Under the pieces are notes generated by a model that saw nothing but the letters and a program-made list of their open reading frames with translations, was not told the DNA's origin and ran no database searches. From Ridgeia piscesae (Eukaryota > Annelida > Polychaeta > Sabellida > Siboglinidae): a DNA stretch of 64,000 nucleotides. This document shows, one piece after another, positions 12,246-26,193 of the stretch. Made by a program: the position numbers and the translations under genes. Numbering within the stretch: position 1 is the stretch's first letter; each line of letters opens with the position of its first letter. The stretch is taken from assembly GCA_025642075.2 (NCBI GenBank), contig JAODUO010001703.1, positions 7,501 through 71,500 on the forward strand, read 5' to 3'.

Positions 12246-15200
12246 GTAAGTAGTGACAATGTAGCAACATTTGTGTATTAACACACCGAAGACGGACTGG
12301 AATATGTTTGACAAAACTCGACGTCGTCATTGTGACAGACGTGTGTTTATTTGTTTCGTGTTTGTATGTAGTGTGCGACTGCACTACGTCTACGGACCGA
12401 CGGATCGCTCGTTATAGCTACTAAAACTGTGTACGTAGACACTCATTGTTACATGATCATGGTTAGGTAGTAGACATATTTAAGGACTGAAGAACGTTTC
12501 CAAATCATGTCGAAGATTGCGTAAAGGAATTTGATAGTTTCCATAAGTGGGGAATCTGTGTATGTACACTACTATAGTACTAGTAGTACGATTACTAATG
12601 ATGCAACTTCAGGTGAAAAATTATTTATCTGACAAAGAGTCACAGACGTTAGACGTCATTAATTTTTTGTTTGAGTTTGTAATAAGGTTACCAATTAGCC
12701 AATGACTTATAAGTTAGAACCTAGATACTCTATCATATACTTAAGTCGAAGATGTAAGAACTCCCATCTTGATCAATCTCAATTCTGTCAGTGTACCACC
12801 AAAACCTAAACGGATACGTATACCATTCATTAGACAACATAACTGAAAGGGAAACAGAACTATCTATCGTAATACTGGATACACCTGTACTTATTTAGTA
12901 GAACAACAGTTACATCGAAAACTATTGTCTGAAGACCACATATATACAGTATATATAGGTGTATAGGAAACTATTTAATTTAAAGTTTGTGTTCAACTGG
13001 AGAGTGCAGACATAGATAAGCTTTGTGTAAAAATATATAGCACTAGCAGTCACACAACTAATTCTCAGGTTAAAAAAACTTGAATATGTTTGACGTATGT
13101 AGTACAGAGGTTAAACGTGTTTGTCAGCACTATGTTGGGAGACAAGATCATTTATGCCAACAAGGAAGTGTTATGTAACTTAGTATTATGGGGGGGGCAG
13201 TAAGGGAATGCAACCTGATCAAAATATGTGAACAAGCATAGATTGGATGCAGGTTAAATACATCAGAATAAGTTTTAAATTGACTGGTTCACACTTTATA
13301 ACGGTATTGGTCTGGCAGTTACCTAACCAGACCACTCCTTTGTGAGGAGAATAGACAATGTGGAGCACAACCATAGATCTTGACAAACTAGTTTCTGTCG
13401 CTCCCTCCATCCTGCTAATCGTCAGCTGTTGCTTTTTATATTTTTGACGCACACGAAATAGGATTGATGTTATAGCTTCAATACATTTGAAAGGATGTGA
13501 ACCATGTTTTGAGCCAGATTTCTACTAATTCATTCTAACATTTAATCAGTATAAATAATAAGTGTTTTATTGGTTGTACATAATCACTCTATCTAATTTA
13601 ATACTGTAGGTTGTGATGCCAACAATATTGTAGCCTCTGTCTCTACTCTCATGGATTCATGGTCATTTTTTTATTTTAATGTTTCATGGAATCACTAAGT
13701 AGTAAGTACAGGTTATACCAACTACACATGTTGTGGTAGTTGTCCTCTCATGTACATGATGTATGTTGTGGCTATCAGGGGTAGAAATAGTGGTAGTCTG
13801 GTAGTCCGAGGACTACCAGAAATTCAGTCAGACTACCAAAGATGATGACAGCAGTAGTCCAATGGACTACCACAAAATTTGGGAATATTTTTCAAATTTT
13901 GCATTTGTCATGTTATTTTGCTTAAATCTGGGCCATATGACTACCACATATATATGAGGACTACCAAATTTCCCAACTAGGTAGTCCTGCTTTTTTTAGT
14001 TATTTCTACCCCTGGCTATTGGCTGAGTCTCTGGCAGTTGCAATGTCCAGCCAGCGCCATGCTTCACACTAAAAAGACCTGGGTTTTAGTCCAACTGTAA
14101 ATGTAACCTGTCATTTCCAAAACATGGGCAATTTCATTCACTCTGCATTGCTCCACTTCACTAAGCTGTATGAGTGAGTATCAGGCTGTGGGCATTAGTT
14201 GTCACGGGGTGTGTTATTAAAGAGTGGTTTTCGTGCATGGGTGAGTCTCAAGTTGGTGACGTAATGTGTCAGGGCATGAATATAAAAGACTTCATATGGG
14301 TTTGACTTGATATTACACAATATAAAGTTCTGTAAGTATCGGGGGGTGGGTACAACTTCTTGTGTAGAAAGTTCTATGAAATTGTTAGATTGGAACAGTT
14401 TTGTTGATATGGTATTGTAGGTGTCGTATTTCCAGCTGTCAACTTGAATATGATGTTAGAAATTTCAATGCTTTGATTATTCGTGGGTGGGTGCAATAAA
14501 TAGGCCGAGCTCGTGAGTCCACGTCTGATGTTGACATATATATTATATACATTTGTAAAGTGGGCGTGACGACTTTAATTTCTTATCAGTTCCAGTGCCT
14601 ATGTAACCTCGGGTGGTATAAGTCATTCGCTGTCAACTTGTTTTGGTCCTACTTATGAAATTATGTCCAGTCATGATTTTATACCAGTATGAACATTGTA
14701 TTTGACCAAATTATTAATGAACTCTTAATAGGTAACTGCAAATGGCATACACTTGTTTTTTTCTGCAAAGTGAAAAATTATGATAATATCATGTGTTTTT
14801 TTATTCTACGTGCAAGTTATGAATGCAACAGGATGCAACTGGTGTCACAGTGTATCACACACCGTCATGCTCAAACTGAACAAACAAGTTAGATGATGTC
14901 ATTGTTAGCCAATTTATATAATATGTTTGTATTGCAATGTCTTTTCACATTCTGTAAAAAGTATATGTACATAGTTTTTATCTAGCCACTCATTAAAGTA
15001 AAGTAACATTGGGCACATAGATCCAACTGACATGACACTTACCGGGTATGCTATGACAATTGTTGTTGACCACCCATTCTACTTGCAAGTGTACGTGTCA
15101 TTTTAGTCAGTGTGTAGTTGACTATGACATTTAACCTCACCAAGATTATGCAAGGTTATCGGCTGCATCTACTAGCTGTCTAGCTATTTTGTTAATTACA

Positions 15201-18200
15201 CGTCTTATCGATCACCTTATTGGCAAAAGTCCATTGGCCAGGTAATTAATAAGTTAGTATAGTCTGGTCACTCTAGTGTAAACTGTAAACCAAGACTTGC
15301 ACAGGAGCATTAATGATTGAAATTGTATTTATTTCAGGCAACTGTAATGTTTCACAAACACATGTAGAATTTTTACAAATAACAAATTTGTGATATCTCA
15401 AAAGCAAATGTATTCATTGTTTCTAATCTAGCTCTTAACGAGTTATACAATTTACAAACTAATTACTTTTCAGATGAAATGATTTAAAATTTGAACCAGT
15501 AAACTGAACTATGATGGAATCAGTGTATCTACAGTGAGCAGTTCTTAAAACAGCAAGCTCAATGAGGCAATGATATTGAAAAGAAAATGTAGATGTTGTT
15601 GTCAAAATAGTGCAGGAATGGGTATGGTACTGGAACTTGGAAGAAGAAAAATGAAAAACATAAACTTCACAAAGAATAAAAAACAATTTCAATAGGCAGA
15701 TAATAAAAACACAAGACCAAAATAGGATAGGATAGGTAAGAAGGATGGCATCAAATATATACACAGTGATCAGCTTATGTAGGTTACAAAAATTGCCAGT
15801 CACACATTTGTTTAGTGGACACGTGGATGTTAACTCACATACATACAAGGCTACAAGCCAGTTGAGATGTGTTTCATGACCTGAAATAAAATACAAACAC
15901 ACCTTTGACACCCATTTTCCAGGCATATCTATGATTTTTTAAGATCTTGTTTGGTCCTTAATTTTTTACTTACAAATCTACCTCCCTTCCAGTGACATTC
16001 CTGTCAGTCCACGTTGGGTTTTACCCATCCACATGATGGGTGGATGGGGCTCTGGCTCTACATGAAGCTATGATCAGTTCACAGGTCTAGTTTGTGTGCG
16101 TTCTACAAGTAACACAGTTTTGACAGTGTGTTATTGACAACGCTGTGTCACCTCTGCATCAGACGTCTGCAGTGTCTGTCAGAATGCATCTTCATTGTCA
16201 CTCATTTGTTTTATCTCTCAAACAGTCATCTGTTGATTCCTGATCTATCCAGAATGTAGCTATGTGGATGACGTGCAAAATTGATTTCTCCCAAGACAGT
16301 TATTATAGGATTTCCTTGTCCCAATGAAAAGTGTTACATATGGGGTTTCGCTGGTCTTTTAAGTCATTTTGTGCATTTTCTGACATTATTCAATATTGAG
16401 ATTATGCTGGATTCTGAAATGACTAGCAGGTCAAGCATGCTCGTGGCAAAGTGAAGCATGACTAAAAGTTGTGATCTTTGCAGATGAAGAATGGAGAAAT
16501 GTGAACTACCAACACTTTTCACAAGCCATTGCTACTTAATAGAACTAACTAAATGTATAATTGTCAATAAAATCAGTATTTGTTGTGATGTCTAAACACA
16601 CCTGATGATGATCTGATGGTGTATACATTTTAAAGATGCAGGGTGAGAAGAAATATGAACAAAGGAGTTGTGTCAAACTTGTGTGACAATTGGTAGATAG
16701 CTCAAATACGTATTGTTAGAAATGTGTTGAAACCATTGGTCTGCAAATGTACATCCAAGTCTTACATCACGCCTATCACTGGCTGTCAGTAATGTTTCAT
16801 TGAGCATATATTTGCTGAAGCCATCATCAACCTACTGGCATAGCATAGAGACCCGTCCACCCATCATTTGGATGGGTAAAAACGAATATGGACGGGTAGA
16901 AACATGGTGGACGGGTAAAAAAAATGAAGGCGCAAAAACAGGTTTTCCAAAACCATAGATATTGTTAATTATGCCTTGAAAGTGAGTGAAAATGGTCTCA
17001 CGTGTGTTTGTAGATCATTTCAGGTCATCAGACACATTTAAAAGTTAACAGTTAACATCCATGTGTCCACCAAAACGTGTGACTGGCAATAATTTTATCC
17101 TGCATAAAGCCCTGCCCACTACTCCTTTCCTGTTGTTGGTCTTCTGTGTGTCGTTTGCCCCACTCGCTCGGAAACATGTTGGAATAACTTGCAAATAAAG
17201 ACATGTTTTGTATGTTTACTGTAAGGTATGTACTAGAAACGGAATAACATACATTACCTTTCCACCAAGATATATATGTTACTTTAGAAAAAGCTCTTAG
17301 TATTGCAGAAAAAACAATATTTTGTGTGTATAAGTGATATAACTAATACTTTGTGCCAGGCGACATGCTAGAGGGTACATGAGAGATTATGGAACATCAT
17401 GGGAACATTTTGTGTCCGAGTTAACAGATGACTCATTTCCTTGTCCAAAAAAACTGGTTATGGTAAACAGACACACTATTGCTACAAGAAGCCAACAGAA
17501 CATGGCAGCGTGGTTTGTTTCCAGAAATGGCTTTCGATTGAAAGGTTTTAGTCTATGGTTGTTACCTGTTAGTAACATTAAGACAATTACTACCCGGTAT
17601 TTGTAGTATTTCCTATGGATTAAGCCCAAACACTCAGTAGACTGACGGTTAATTATAATGCCATTGAAAACAACCATTTAAAATTTACCTACATGTGCTT
17701 GATATTTTAGCAGGCGCTGTTGGGACATCGAAGTTGAAATTCACTGTTCTGCTTAATGTTAATTTATTGGTTTGTTTCGATATGTATTCATTGGGTAGGA
17801 AGTGGAGTCAGCCACATGAATGGTAATATTATAGTCCCACGTCTGTCATTAGTGTTACACAGAATGCCTTTTTTCATTTGCTTCCCAAAGTAGCACACTG
17901 CAATTTGATCCATTTGAATCTGTTCTAAATTTGGACCAAAAAAGTAGGTCACGTTTTAAGTCACATTTTCTTAGAAATGTCAGGACACTCAGGAGTTAAC
18001 TGAGATGTGACTTGCTAAATGTAAACAAACTGGACTTACTGACGTTTAAGGCTGTTCAAATGTCTTTCATCTAACGGTTACAATTATGTGTAATTGATAA
18101 AATTCAGGACTTCCATTGGATAGTGATAATCACAGCCCTATTGGTAGTTCATTCAGTAGATCTTAAATTATTATGAACATTTCAGTGATACATCTTTCAT

Positions 18201-20640
18201 ATATTGACCTATGTCATTCCTTTTATGTCGGTGATACAATTCGCTGAGTGATATAATTTGATACGATCCATTTTTGATCATGAAAGTGTCAATTATTGTC
18301 AAATATTTATAGCATGCTGGTCCGTTTACACTGATAATTTATTTCTGGACTTTGGGCTAGCAGGGTTAGCAACTTAGCATGCATACATACTGAGGTTAAT
18401 GGGACTTCCCTTTATGGTCTTGTCTTCTACTTCAAACATTGCGGAAAACCTATCTGAACATCATAGTAAATATTCAGTCAACAGTTCTGGTATACTTGTG
18501 ACAATGGGTCCCCTGACATAAGTATTGTATAATGTTTATGAACTATTGATGTCATACAGTTCCACAGTGGTAACAATGAGCTCACACTAGATAATGTGTT
18601 ACAGACTTACACTGGGCCATAATTGTGTGTGGTATCCAGTTAGTACATTTTTATGTGTGGTAACAACAATGAGGCGACTGACAGTTGGTGGAAATGGGTT
18701 TCCGTTATTTGGACGAAACTGTGATACTTATTTAGTGCACTGATGGCATCACATGATTACCTTTACCAACAAGGAGTTTATTTACTCTATCATACATTGT
18801 ATTTCTACCTGTGGAATCGTACACGTTTAGAATGGTAGCCACTTTATGGGGGTAGAAAAACAAACAGGTAAAAGTTATACTTATAGATGTGACTGAACAA
18901 ATCAGAAGACTGGATGTGGACCTGGGCTTAACATTTCAGTACAGTGAGATAACTGACGCCTGATGGACATTGCATATCCCCAGATTCACCATCTGGAAAC
19001 CTTTTGATGAAAATGATCTAATGACAAGATGGTGGTGAGACAAACTAGACGAGAACTGGAAGGACACCCACCGGCTGGCAGAAACTCCCAAGATGTGGAA
19101 ACAGCAACAGAACACAGTGGCTGCAGAGTGATGATGATGAGTGATCAGATGGATTACTCAGAGATCAGTAAGACCACAGCCAAGTCAGGCTAGCCACGGG
19201 CAGTTCTTATGCAGTCGTGTTGACTATCTGCTTATGGCATAATACATGCAATGTGTGTCTCTACCTGTTAGTGTAACTTTAATTCTGCCCTGTCTTCTGG
19301 GACAAACTGCACTGTCTAGGAACTATGAGTTATTAGGTTTACAGAGTTCTTAGAAGATGGGTCAAGATGTGGTGGTCAAGATGGGGTCAGCTCATGACTT
19401 TGCTGTGTATTAAGACTTACCCGTGTAAGAGTGGCTCTGCTTCTAATATAAAACTAGGTAATGTTACCCAGTTTTGTTGTTTAGATGGGATACCATATAT
19501 ATTAACAAAATCTAGCAAACACACATTGAAATACACCCTCAGTAGTAGGCTATGCCACAACGGAATACATGTTTTAATGATCATTATTTTATTTTTCATT
19601 TCACACATAGAGTCGTAGATGCAAAGAACAAGGGCATATTGAAAGTTAAACCCATGAATGTTTCTAATATTTGCTCTACCGAATGTTACCAAAGAACCTT
19701 TATGCAGGATAAAACTTTCGCCAGTCCAAAATGTTGTGGCACACACATGCATGTCAACTCAGCTGAAAAACATTTGAGACACATTTTCAAAGAATAGTTG
19801 ACAATAATTATCTATAATTTTAAGACCTTTTTTGTTTCTTATTCTTTACCCATCCATCACCAGTCCCATGATACTTCTACTCGTCCAAATGGTCCACAAA
19901 ACTAAGCCAAGAGTTTCATCCATGCAGAGACCGTACTAGACGAATGAGGCAGACATGGCCTGTTTTTATGACAGATGCTGTCTACAGCTGGTCTGTCATT
20001 CACCTGAGAAGGGTCTGGTTAGGAGGCAATGAATGTGCTGTGATCACATCATTTCACAACCAGTAAGAGTCATGAGATGGAATAACCACAATTAGCCCCA
20101 ATCCATCAACCTTCTCCAATCTCCACTAGTACCGGGTATCACCATAACGACATCGGTGTGCAGGAAATTATATCACTCAATGGGGAGCTTAAGTCATAAG
20201 TCATTCATCTCAAATCTGTATGTAAATTATATTCAAAATTTCGTACATCTATATAAATAAATAATACTGTTATATTTGTAAATTAAAATGATATCAATTC
20301 AAGGCTGCTAACCTCTTTCTATCTTAGCAGTTGGGGATTTTGTAGAAGTTTACTGCAGCATTATATAACTTTAAACATGGAAAGCATTTGATAAATGTTG
20401 GGGAAAAAATATTCATTCGATAGTGTATTGTGGTTTATCAAAGATCTCGGTAAAATGGGCCAAAATTAGTAGCGCAACAGATTATATAGAAAAATAAAAT
20501 ATAAAACTGTTGATGCCAACTATAAAAATGGCAGCATGTCTATAAATGTCAGTCTGGCATTTAGACGTCAATGATCTAACTTCAGTGGCAGTAAGGATTA
20601 ATTTATACAGCAGTCAGCATCAAACTCTTAGCATACCGTA

Positions 20641-20703
<63 letters not shown>

Positions 20704-23700
20704 CATAAGCATAAGCATAACCATAACCATAACCATAATATTTATTGACCCCAAGTAGGTATATAATTTGTTGAAAGTACATCATGTTCGCATACTATTA
20801 TAAGTCTATCCGTTAAGGCTTACAATACACACAAATGTGTGCCCTTATAGAAATTCTTGTTGTACCAAAATAAAAAGCCACAATCATATAACATTTACAA
20901 ACTGGGGTTGGTAGCTCCTATTAAGAGCACATAAGCAGGCAGAGGCTGTGTTGTTGACAGCAGATTTCCGAAAGGGAACTTCCTGCTTTGTCAGACATGT
21001 CATAACAGCTATACGAAAACAAAATGCGTGCATTGGTTATTCAGGAATGTAACATGTGTGATATAAATGGTGAACATGGTTAAATAGTAACAAGCATTGT
21101 TGGTGTAGGCATCACACGAACACTGATTGAGATCTGTCCCCACATGTGACGCATGCTGGACCATTCTATGGCAGGTGGGGCAGTTAAGGACATGGTTCAG
21201 TCATGCGTGTCTATCGTGGCCCAGCGACCAACGCCCAATGCAGAACACGGACAGCTTCACGCATGGGTGACTCTTGCTTACATGTGGGTGAACAACACTG
21301 GTTTCTAGTTAAGTAGTTTGCTGTCAATAGCCTGCAATTGTCAATGGCAGGCAAGGGTTATTATTGGTCAGTAGGTATAGTCATGTATTGAATGGTTAAT
21401 TGGGAATAGATATTAAAAATTTTGGCAAATTAAGGTCAACTTTACATCTAAGAGTGACAATGTCCGGGGAATGTAAGACCCCCAACAGGGTTAAACCCTG
21501 GGATTCTCTCTGAATGAGGGCCCTCTAACTTAGAAATAAGGTTCCCTCTATTGTTCTTTTGTATAAGTTGTCCAGAATTGCCCTCCTAAGTAACAGTAAC
21601 AGGTGTGATGTGTACTTACCTGGCCCTTGCATACCTCAGTTGGTGTGTGAGGTCACCTAAGTGCTAAAGTAGGAGGTTGTTATTAGGTTAGTTTACACTT
21701 ACAGATCACTGTACATCCAGTGTCATAAAGCAGTGTCAGTAAGAAGACACATGGTATGAGTGTGTGTGCTGTTGTCCTGCCATAGTCATGTATCCAGTTA
21801 CTGTGTCAAGGATGTCATCAAATTACTAAGCACATGACAAGGTTCCCCGTTCTACACTTCAGGATATTTATTCTAAGTGAAATAAGCAATTTTCTGTAAA
21901 AATAGAGACAAAACAGACTGAGTCATTTGCCACAGACAAACCTCTGCATGTGGCGGATTTCCAACTTCCGGTATAAAAAGGTCTGAAAATAAACTTGTGC
22001 AATTTGATTTAACCACGTGTAGGTGCTGATGATTTGGTTCAAGGTTTGCACAACAGTTTTGATGCTTTAATTTTGGAGATTTCTGTGACTTTGGATATGA
22101 AATTAAGGAAATCTGCAGCTAAGCGGGGGGTGACTTTGAACCCTTGCGTACGTCATGAGTACCGGTACTTCCAGTTTCTGACCCACATGTACACCCCTGT
22201 ATGTAGGCCAGGTGCTAGATGAGTCAGTCGTACAGAGTTCTTATGGAATATTGAACAGGCAACAGTGTTGAGAGTAGAAACTAGTCCCTTTCAATCTAAC
22301 GTGAGATTGTTAACACTTCCCTGCAAAAGTGTTTCTCCTTCCCCAATCCCAGTCTCCTTCCCCAATCCCAGTCTCCTTCCCCAATCCCAGTCATGCCAAA
22401 GCCTTCATCACACAATCTCCCCATCTCAGCAGCAACGTTCTTTATAGTTTCCCAATGTACAGCTCTGTTAAATACATGGCTTTTTCAATAAATTGAACAT
22501 ATTATTAAATGTATGTATCTTGGGGTTAATAATTAAATAATTAATTAGGCCACAAACATACAGTCACACTGTCAGTTTAGAAGGTTTTGTTGACATTCAT
22601 TTGGTGTCAGTGTCACACTAAATTGTGTACTATGAAAAAGTTGTATGTACCAAAATGGCATGTTTGTTAAAATGGCACAGGGAGTAGAGAAAAGGTTAAC
22701 GAGTCTCTAGATACAGCCATTAGTAATAACCAAATGGCACAATTGAATCAAAGACAAAAACAGTCTATTTAAATTTTTGACAAACAGGCAACATCCATAG
22801 GTTGTGAGGCAAGTGAGACATGTCTCCAGTCTCTAGTTGCAGACATCCAGCCTGTAGAGCTAAAAATAAAATTATGACCAGAGGTATTGTTTATTACGTA
22901 TTGATCATGCAGCATGGGCCTCATTCAAAGAAACATATTATGGTTTCCTATTTATGTCCTGAACCATCTGAACCATGGCTTCCATTCATGCAGACAACGT
23001 TTGGTTCGACTGTGTGGTGTCGAAGGCACTGACCCAGCGTTGTGTTTCATCACGTTTCCTGCTCATATCCTCAAGACGTGGCATAAAAATAGCTACACAT
23101 GTACACAGGTGATGGGCATATTCTAAGGACAGGGTCAGACTGTGGCTGATGATGCTGTGATTCTGAGTATAGTCGTGACGTAGTCGTCTTAATCAGTCGG
23201 CCAGTGTACTGCGAGAGGGCAGATGAGACATGTGCTTCTCATTAAGACAGTTCGTTGGCCGCATCAGTTCACTCTCGACCACAGTGGAGTGTCTCATCTT
23301 CTACAAGGTCTTTGATACATTCTCTCTGTCTCTATCTGTCTCTCTCTGTCTTTCTCTCCCCTACCTCCCTCCTTACCTCCCTCCCTCCATCCCCCACTCA
23401 CTCCCTCCATCCATCTATCCACCCATCCATCCTTCCCTCTCAACCCATTGGCAGATCTGCTGATTGTTAGCTACAGTAAAACAATTTTTTTCTGTTTTTT
23501 ATCTCGCTTATATCCAGTTTTAGGGTTTGATCATTTCAATCAATGTGGATGTAAAAATACACACTTGTGATGATGCAAACATTTTGTACTTTTCAGGAAT
23601 AACACTGATCTGCGTTTAACCCTGGTTTAGATCAAGTTGATTGTTCGTGGTAAAAAGTCATGTATAATGTTATGGTTATCTCCTATTCTGCTGTAAGTAT

Positions 23701-26122
23701 GCACAACCTGATTAGTGGTTTTTATACTTAGTTGAATCGTGATGACAGGATCAGATTACATTCCGCTTTGGGGTCAGTCCTGACCATAATTGAGGACAAG
23801 CTTGCCAGCGTGGGCCTGACTCATGTAACCAAACTGCCAGTAGCTAACCACAAAACCAGGCCAACACTGCTAGTGTGCCCGACCAAGCGTGTCCATGTTT
23901 ATTCAGATCCATAAATAGCCAGTGCACCGTAGCAACAAGGAACTATGACGTGTGTATAATTCTGTGTGTTGCTGTCGACAGTTCTGTTCCGTAACAGAAT
24001 TACCGTGTGACTTACTGTTGATGATGTGACATATGATAGCAGCCCCGCATACAAAGTCAGACTCTGTAGAGAACACATGGTTCAATCATGTTTATTAAAT
24101 TACTAAACTAGGGCAGTCACTTTTAAATAAGTAGAGAGTAAGTAAAAGACACAGAAATTAAACCCGTCATTTTCATCTGCCTCATGTCTAATGCTTGTTT
24201 TGCCTCATGTCTAATGCTTGTTTTGCCAGCCTGTCTGGGGAAGTAAAACTAAGACTTTCTGCTGTTTACATCTAAATTATGATTGCGTGAGAACTGTGGG
24301 TAACGTACAGTTTTATTTTATTAATGTTTTCAGATGTTGCGGTAATGCACAGGGGTGTGTGCAGTACAACCATCAAAATACACTGGGTCTTAATCTGTTT
24401 TACACATTCGTTGCTTGAGTGTACTGTAAAGGATTTACACATTCGTTGCTTGAGTGTACTGTAAAGGATTTACACATTCGTTGCTTGAGTGTACTGTAAA
24501 GGATTTACACATTCGTTGCTTGAGTGTACTGTAAAGGATTTACACATTCGTTGCTTGAGTGTACTGTAAAGGATTTACACATTTGTTGCTTGAGTGTACT
24601 GTAAAGGATTTACACATTCGTTGCTTGAGTGTACTGTAAAGGATTTACACATTTGTTGCTTGAGTGTACTGTAAAGGATTTACACATTCGTTGCTTGAGT
24701 GTACTGTAAAGGATTTACACATTCGTTGCTTGGTGTACTGTAAAGGATTTTCACATTTGTTACACGAGTATACTGTAAAGGGTTTACACATTCATTGCTT
24801 GAGTGTACTGTAAATGATTTACACATTCGTTGCTTGAGTGTACCGTAAAGGAATTACAGATTCGTTACACGAGTGTACTATAAAGGATTTACACATTCAT
24901 TGCTTGAGTGTACTGTAAAGGATTTACACATTCGTTGATTGAGTGTACTGTAAAGGATTTACACATTCATTACACGAGTGTACTGTAAAGGATCTACACG
25001 CTAGTCAGTTGGACGTGCACACAACCTGGTGTAGTTTAATACAGTAGTCACAAGGTTGACCTCGATAGTGAAGTTCGGCTGTACATAGATAATGACCTGT
25101 TTAGACTGTCAGACTGCCTGCTGTGTGGGTGACTGACAGGGCATGTGTTGTTATTATGAGTGACAGTCAGCAGCAACATTGAAGCGTGAAGATGAAAAAA
25201 TATGACCCAGTTAATTGAATGCATGGCTTTGATGGTGTTTAGACTGATAGATAGATAGTTTATTTAATTTTTTGGTTTGGATTGGGTAAGTGGGGGTGGG
25301 GTGGGGTAATACACGAACAATTGCATTAAGCGGGGTTGTACATGGCAGGGTAAGTGCCAGTGTTACATGTGTACACTGTAAATTACATGTTATTTTTTAT
25401 TTTTACATTTTGACAGCAGTTTAGTTTTTATTGTCATTTGAGTTTCAGAGAGTGTTTCAGGCGGTTTTATTTTTAAGCTGTTGCCGTGTGTTGTTTATCA
25501 TCAAACTTGCATGACTTTTGACCACGGTCTGGTGGGTCCACCAGCACACCGGTTTTTAAATGTTGGTGCGGTTAGCTGTTTGCCAGTGTATTTATTTACA
25601 GGAGAAACATGAGTTGCGTGAATGGCCAGAAATTGTGTATCGACGATTGACGTCACTGAAGGCTGAGTTATCAGTGGTGTTCCTAAACAACACGTGTGAA
25701 TCATTTATTTGATACATTGCATAGTTTGTCTGTGGCCTGCCAGTGGTGTAATTACAGATGGACAGATAGTAGGGGTGGATTGGGAGGAGTGATCAGTCAG
25801 CCACACTTCTCTGTAGCTCAGGTGTGACGTCATGACCTCAGTGACACTAGTGGTGACTCATCTGCTCTGTTTTCCTGGTGTCATTGTGGCTGTGACACCT
25901 GTGGGCACACCTAGTCATATTATGTAGCCTATGAAAGGGTATTGTCACGGCGGCGTCAACACCGTGACTTGCAGCCTATTGTACCAAACTTGTAATAATT
26001 CTGCAAGAGTGATGACTGCCTTTCAATGGAGCTGCTGTTATAAGTACAATATCTTCTATTGTTGCTACACACGTGCATACACACATGCACCATGCAGACA
26101 CAACACAACACAACACAACACA

Positions 26123-26193
<71 letters not shown>

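Noticed and set aside
14036..14260. Possible tRNA-derived SINE (GGGTTTTAGTCC as B box)
   Set aside because: The box match is weak, there is no poly(A) or simple-repeat tail, and no second copy was seen in the window.
22330..22395. Three copies of CCCCAATCCCAGTCTCCTTC
   Set aside because: A minor tandem repeat of three units with no further signal.
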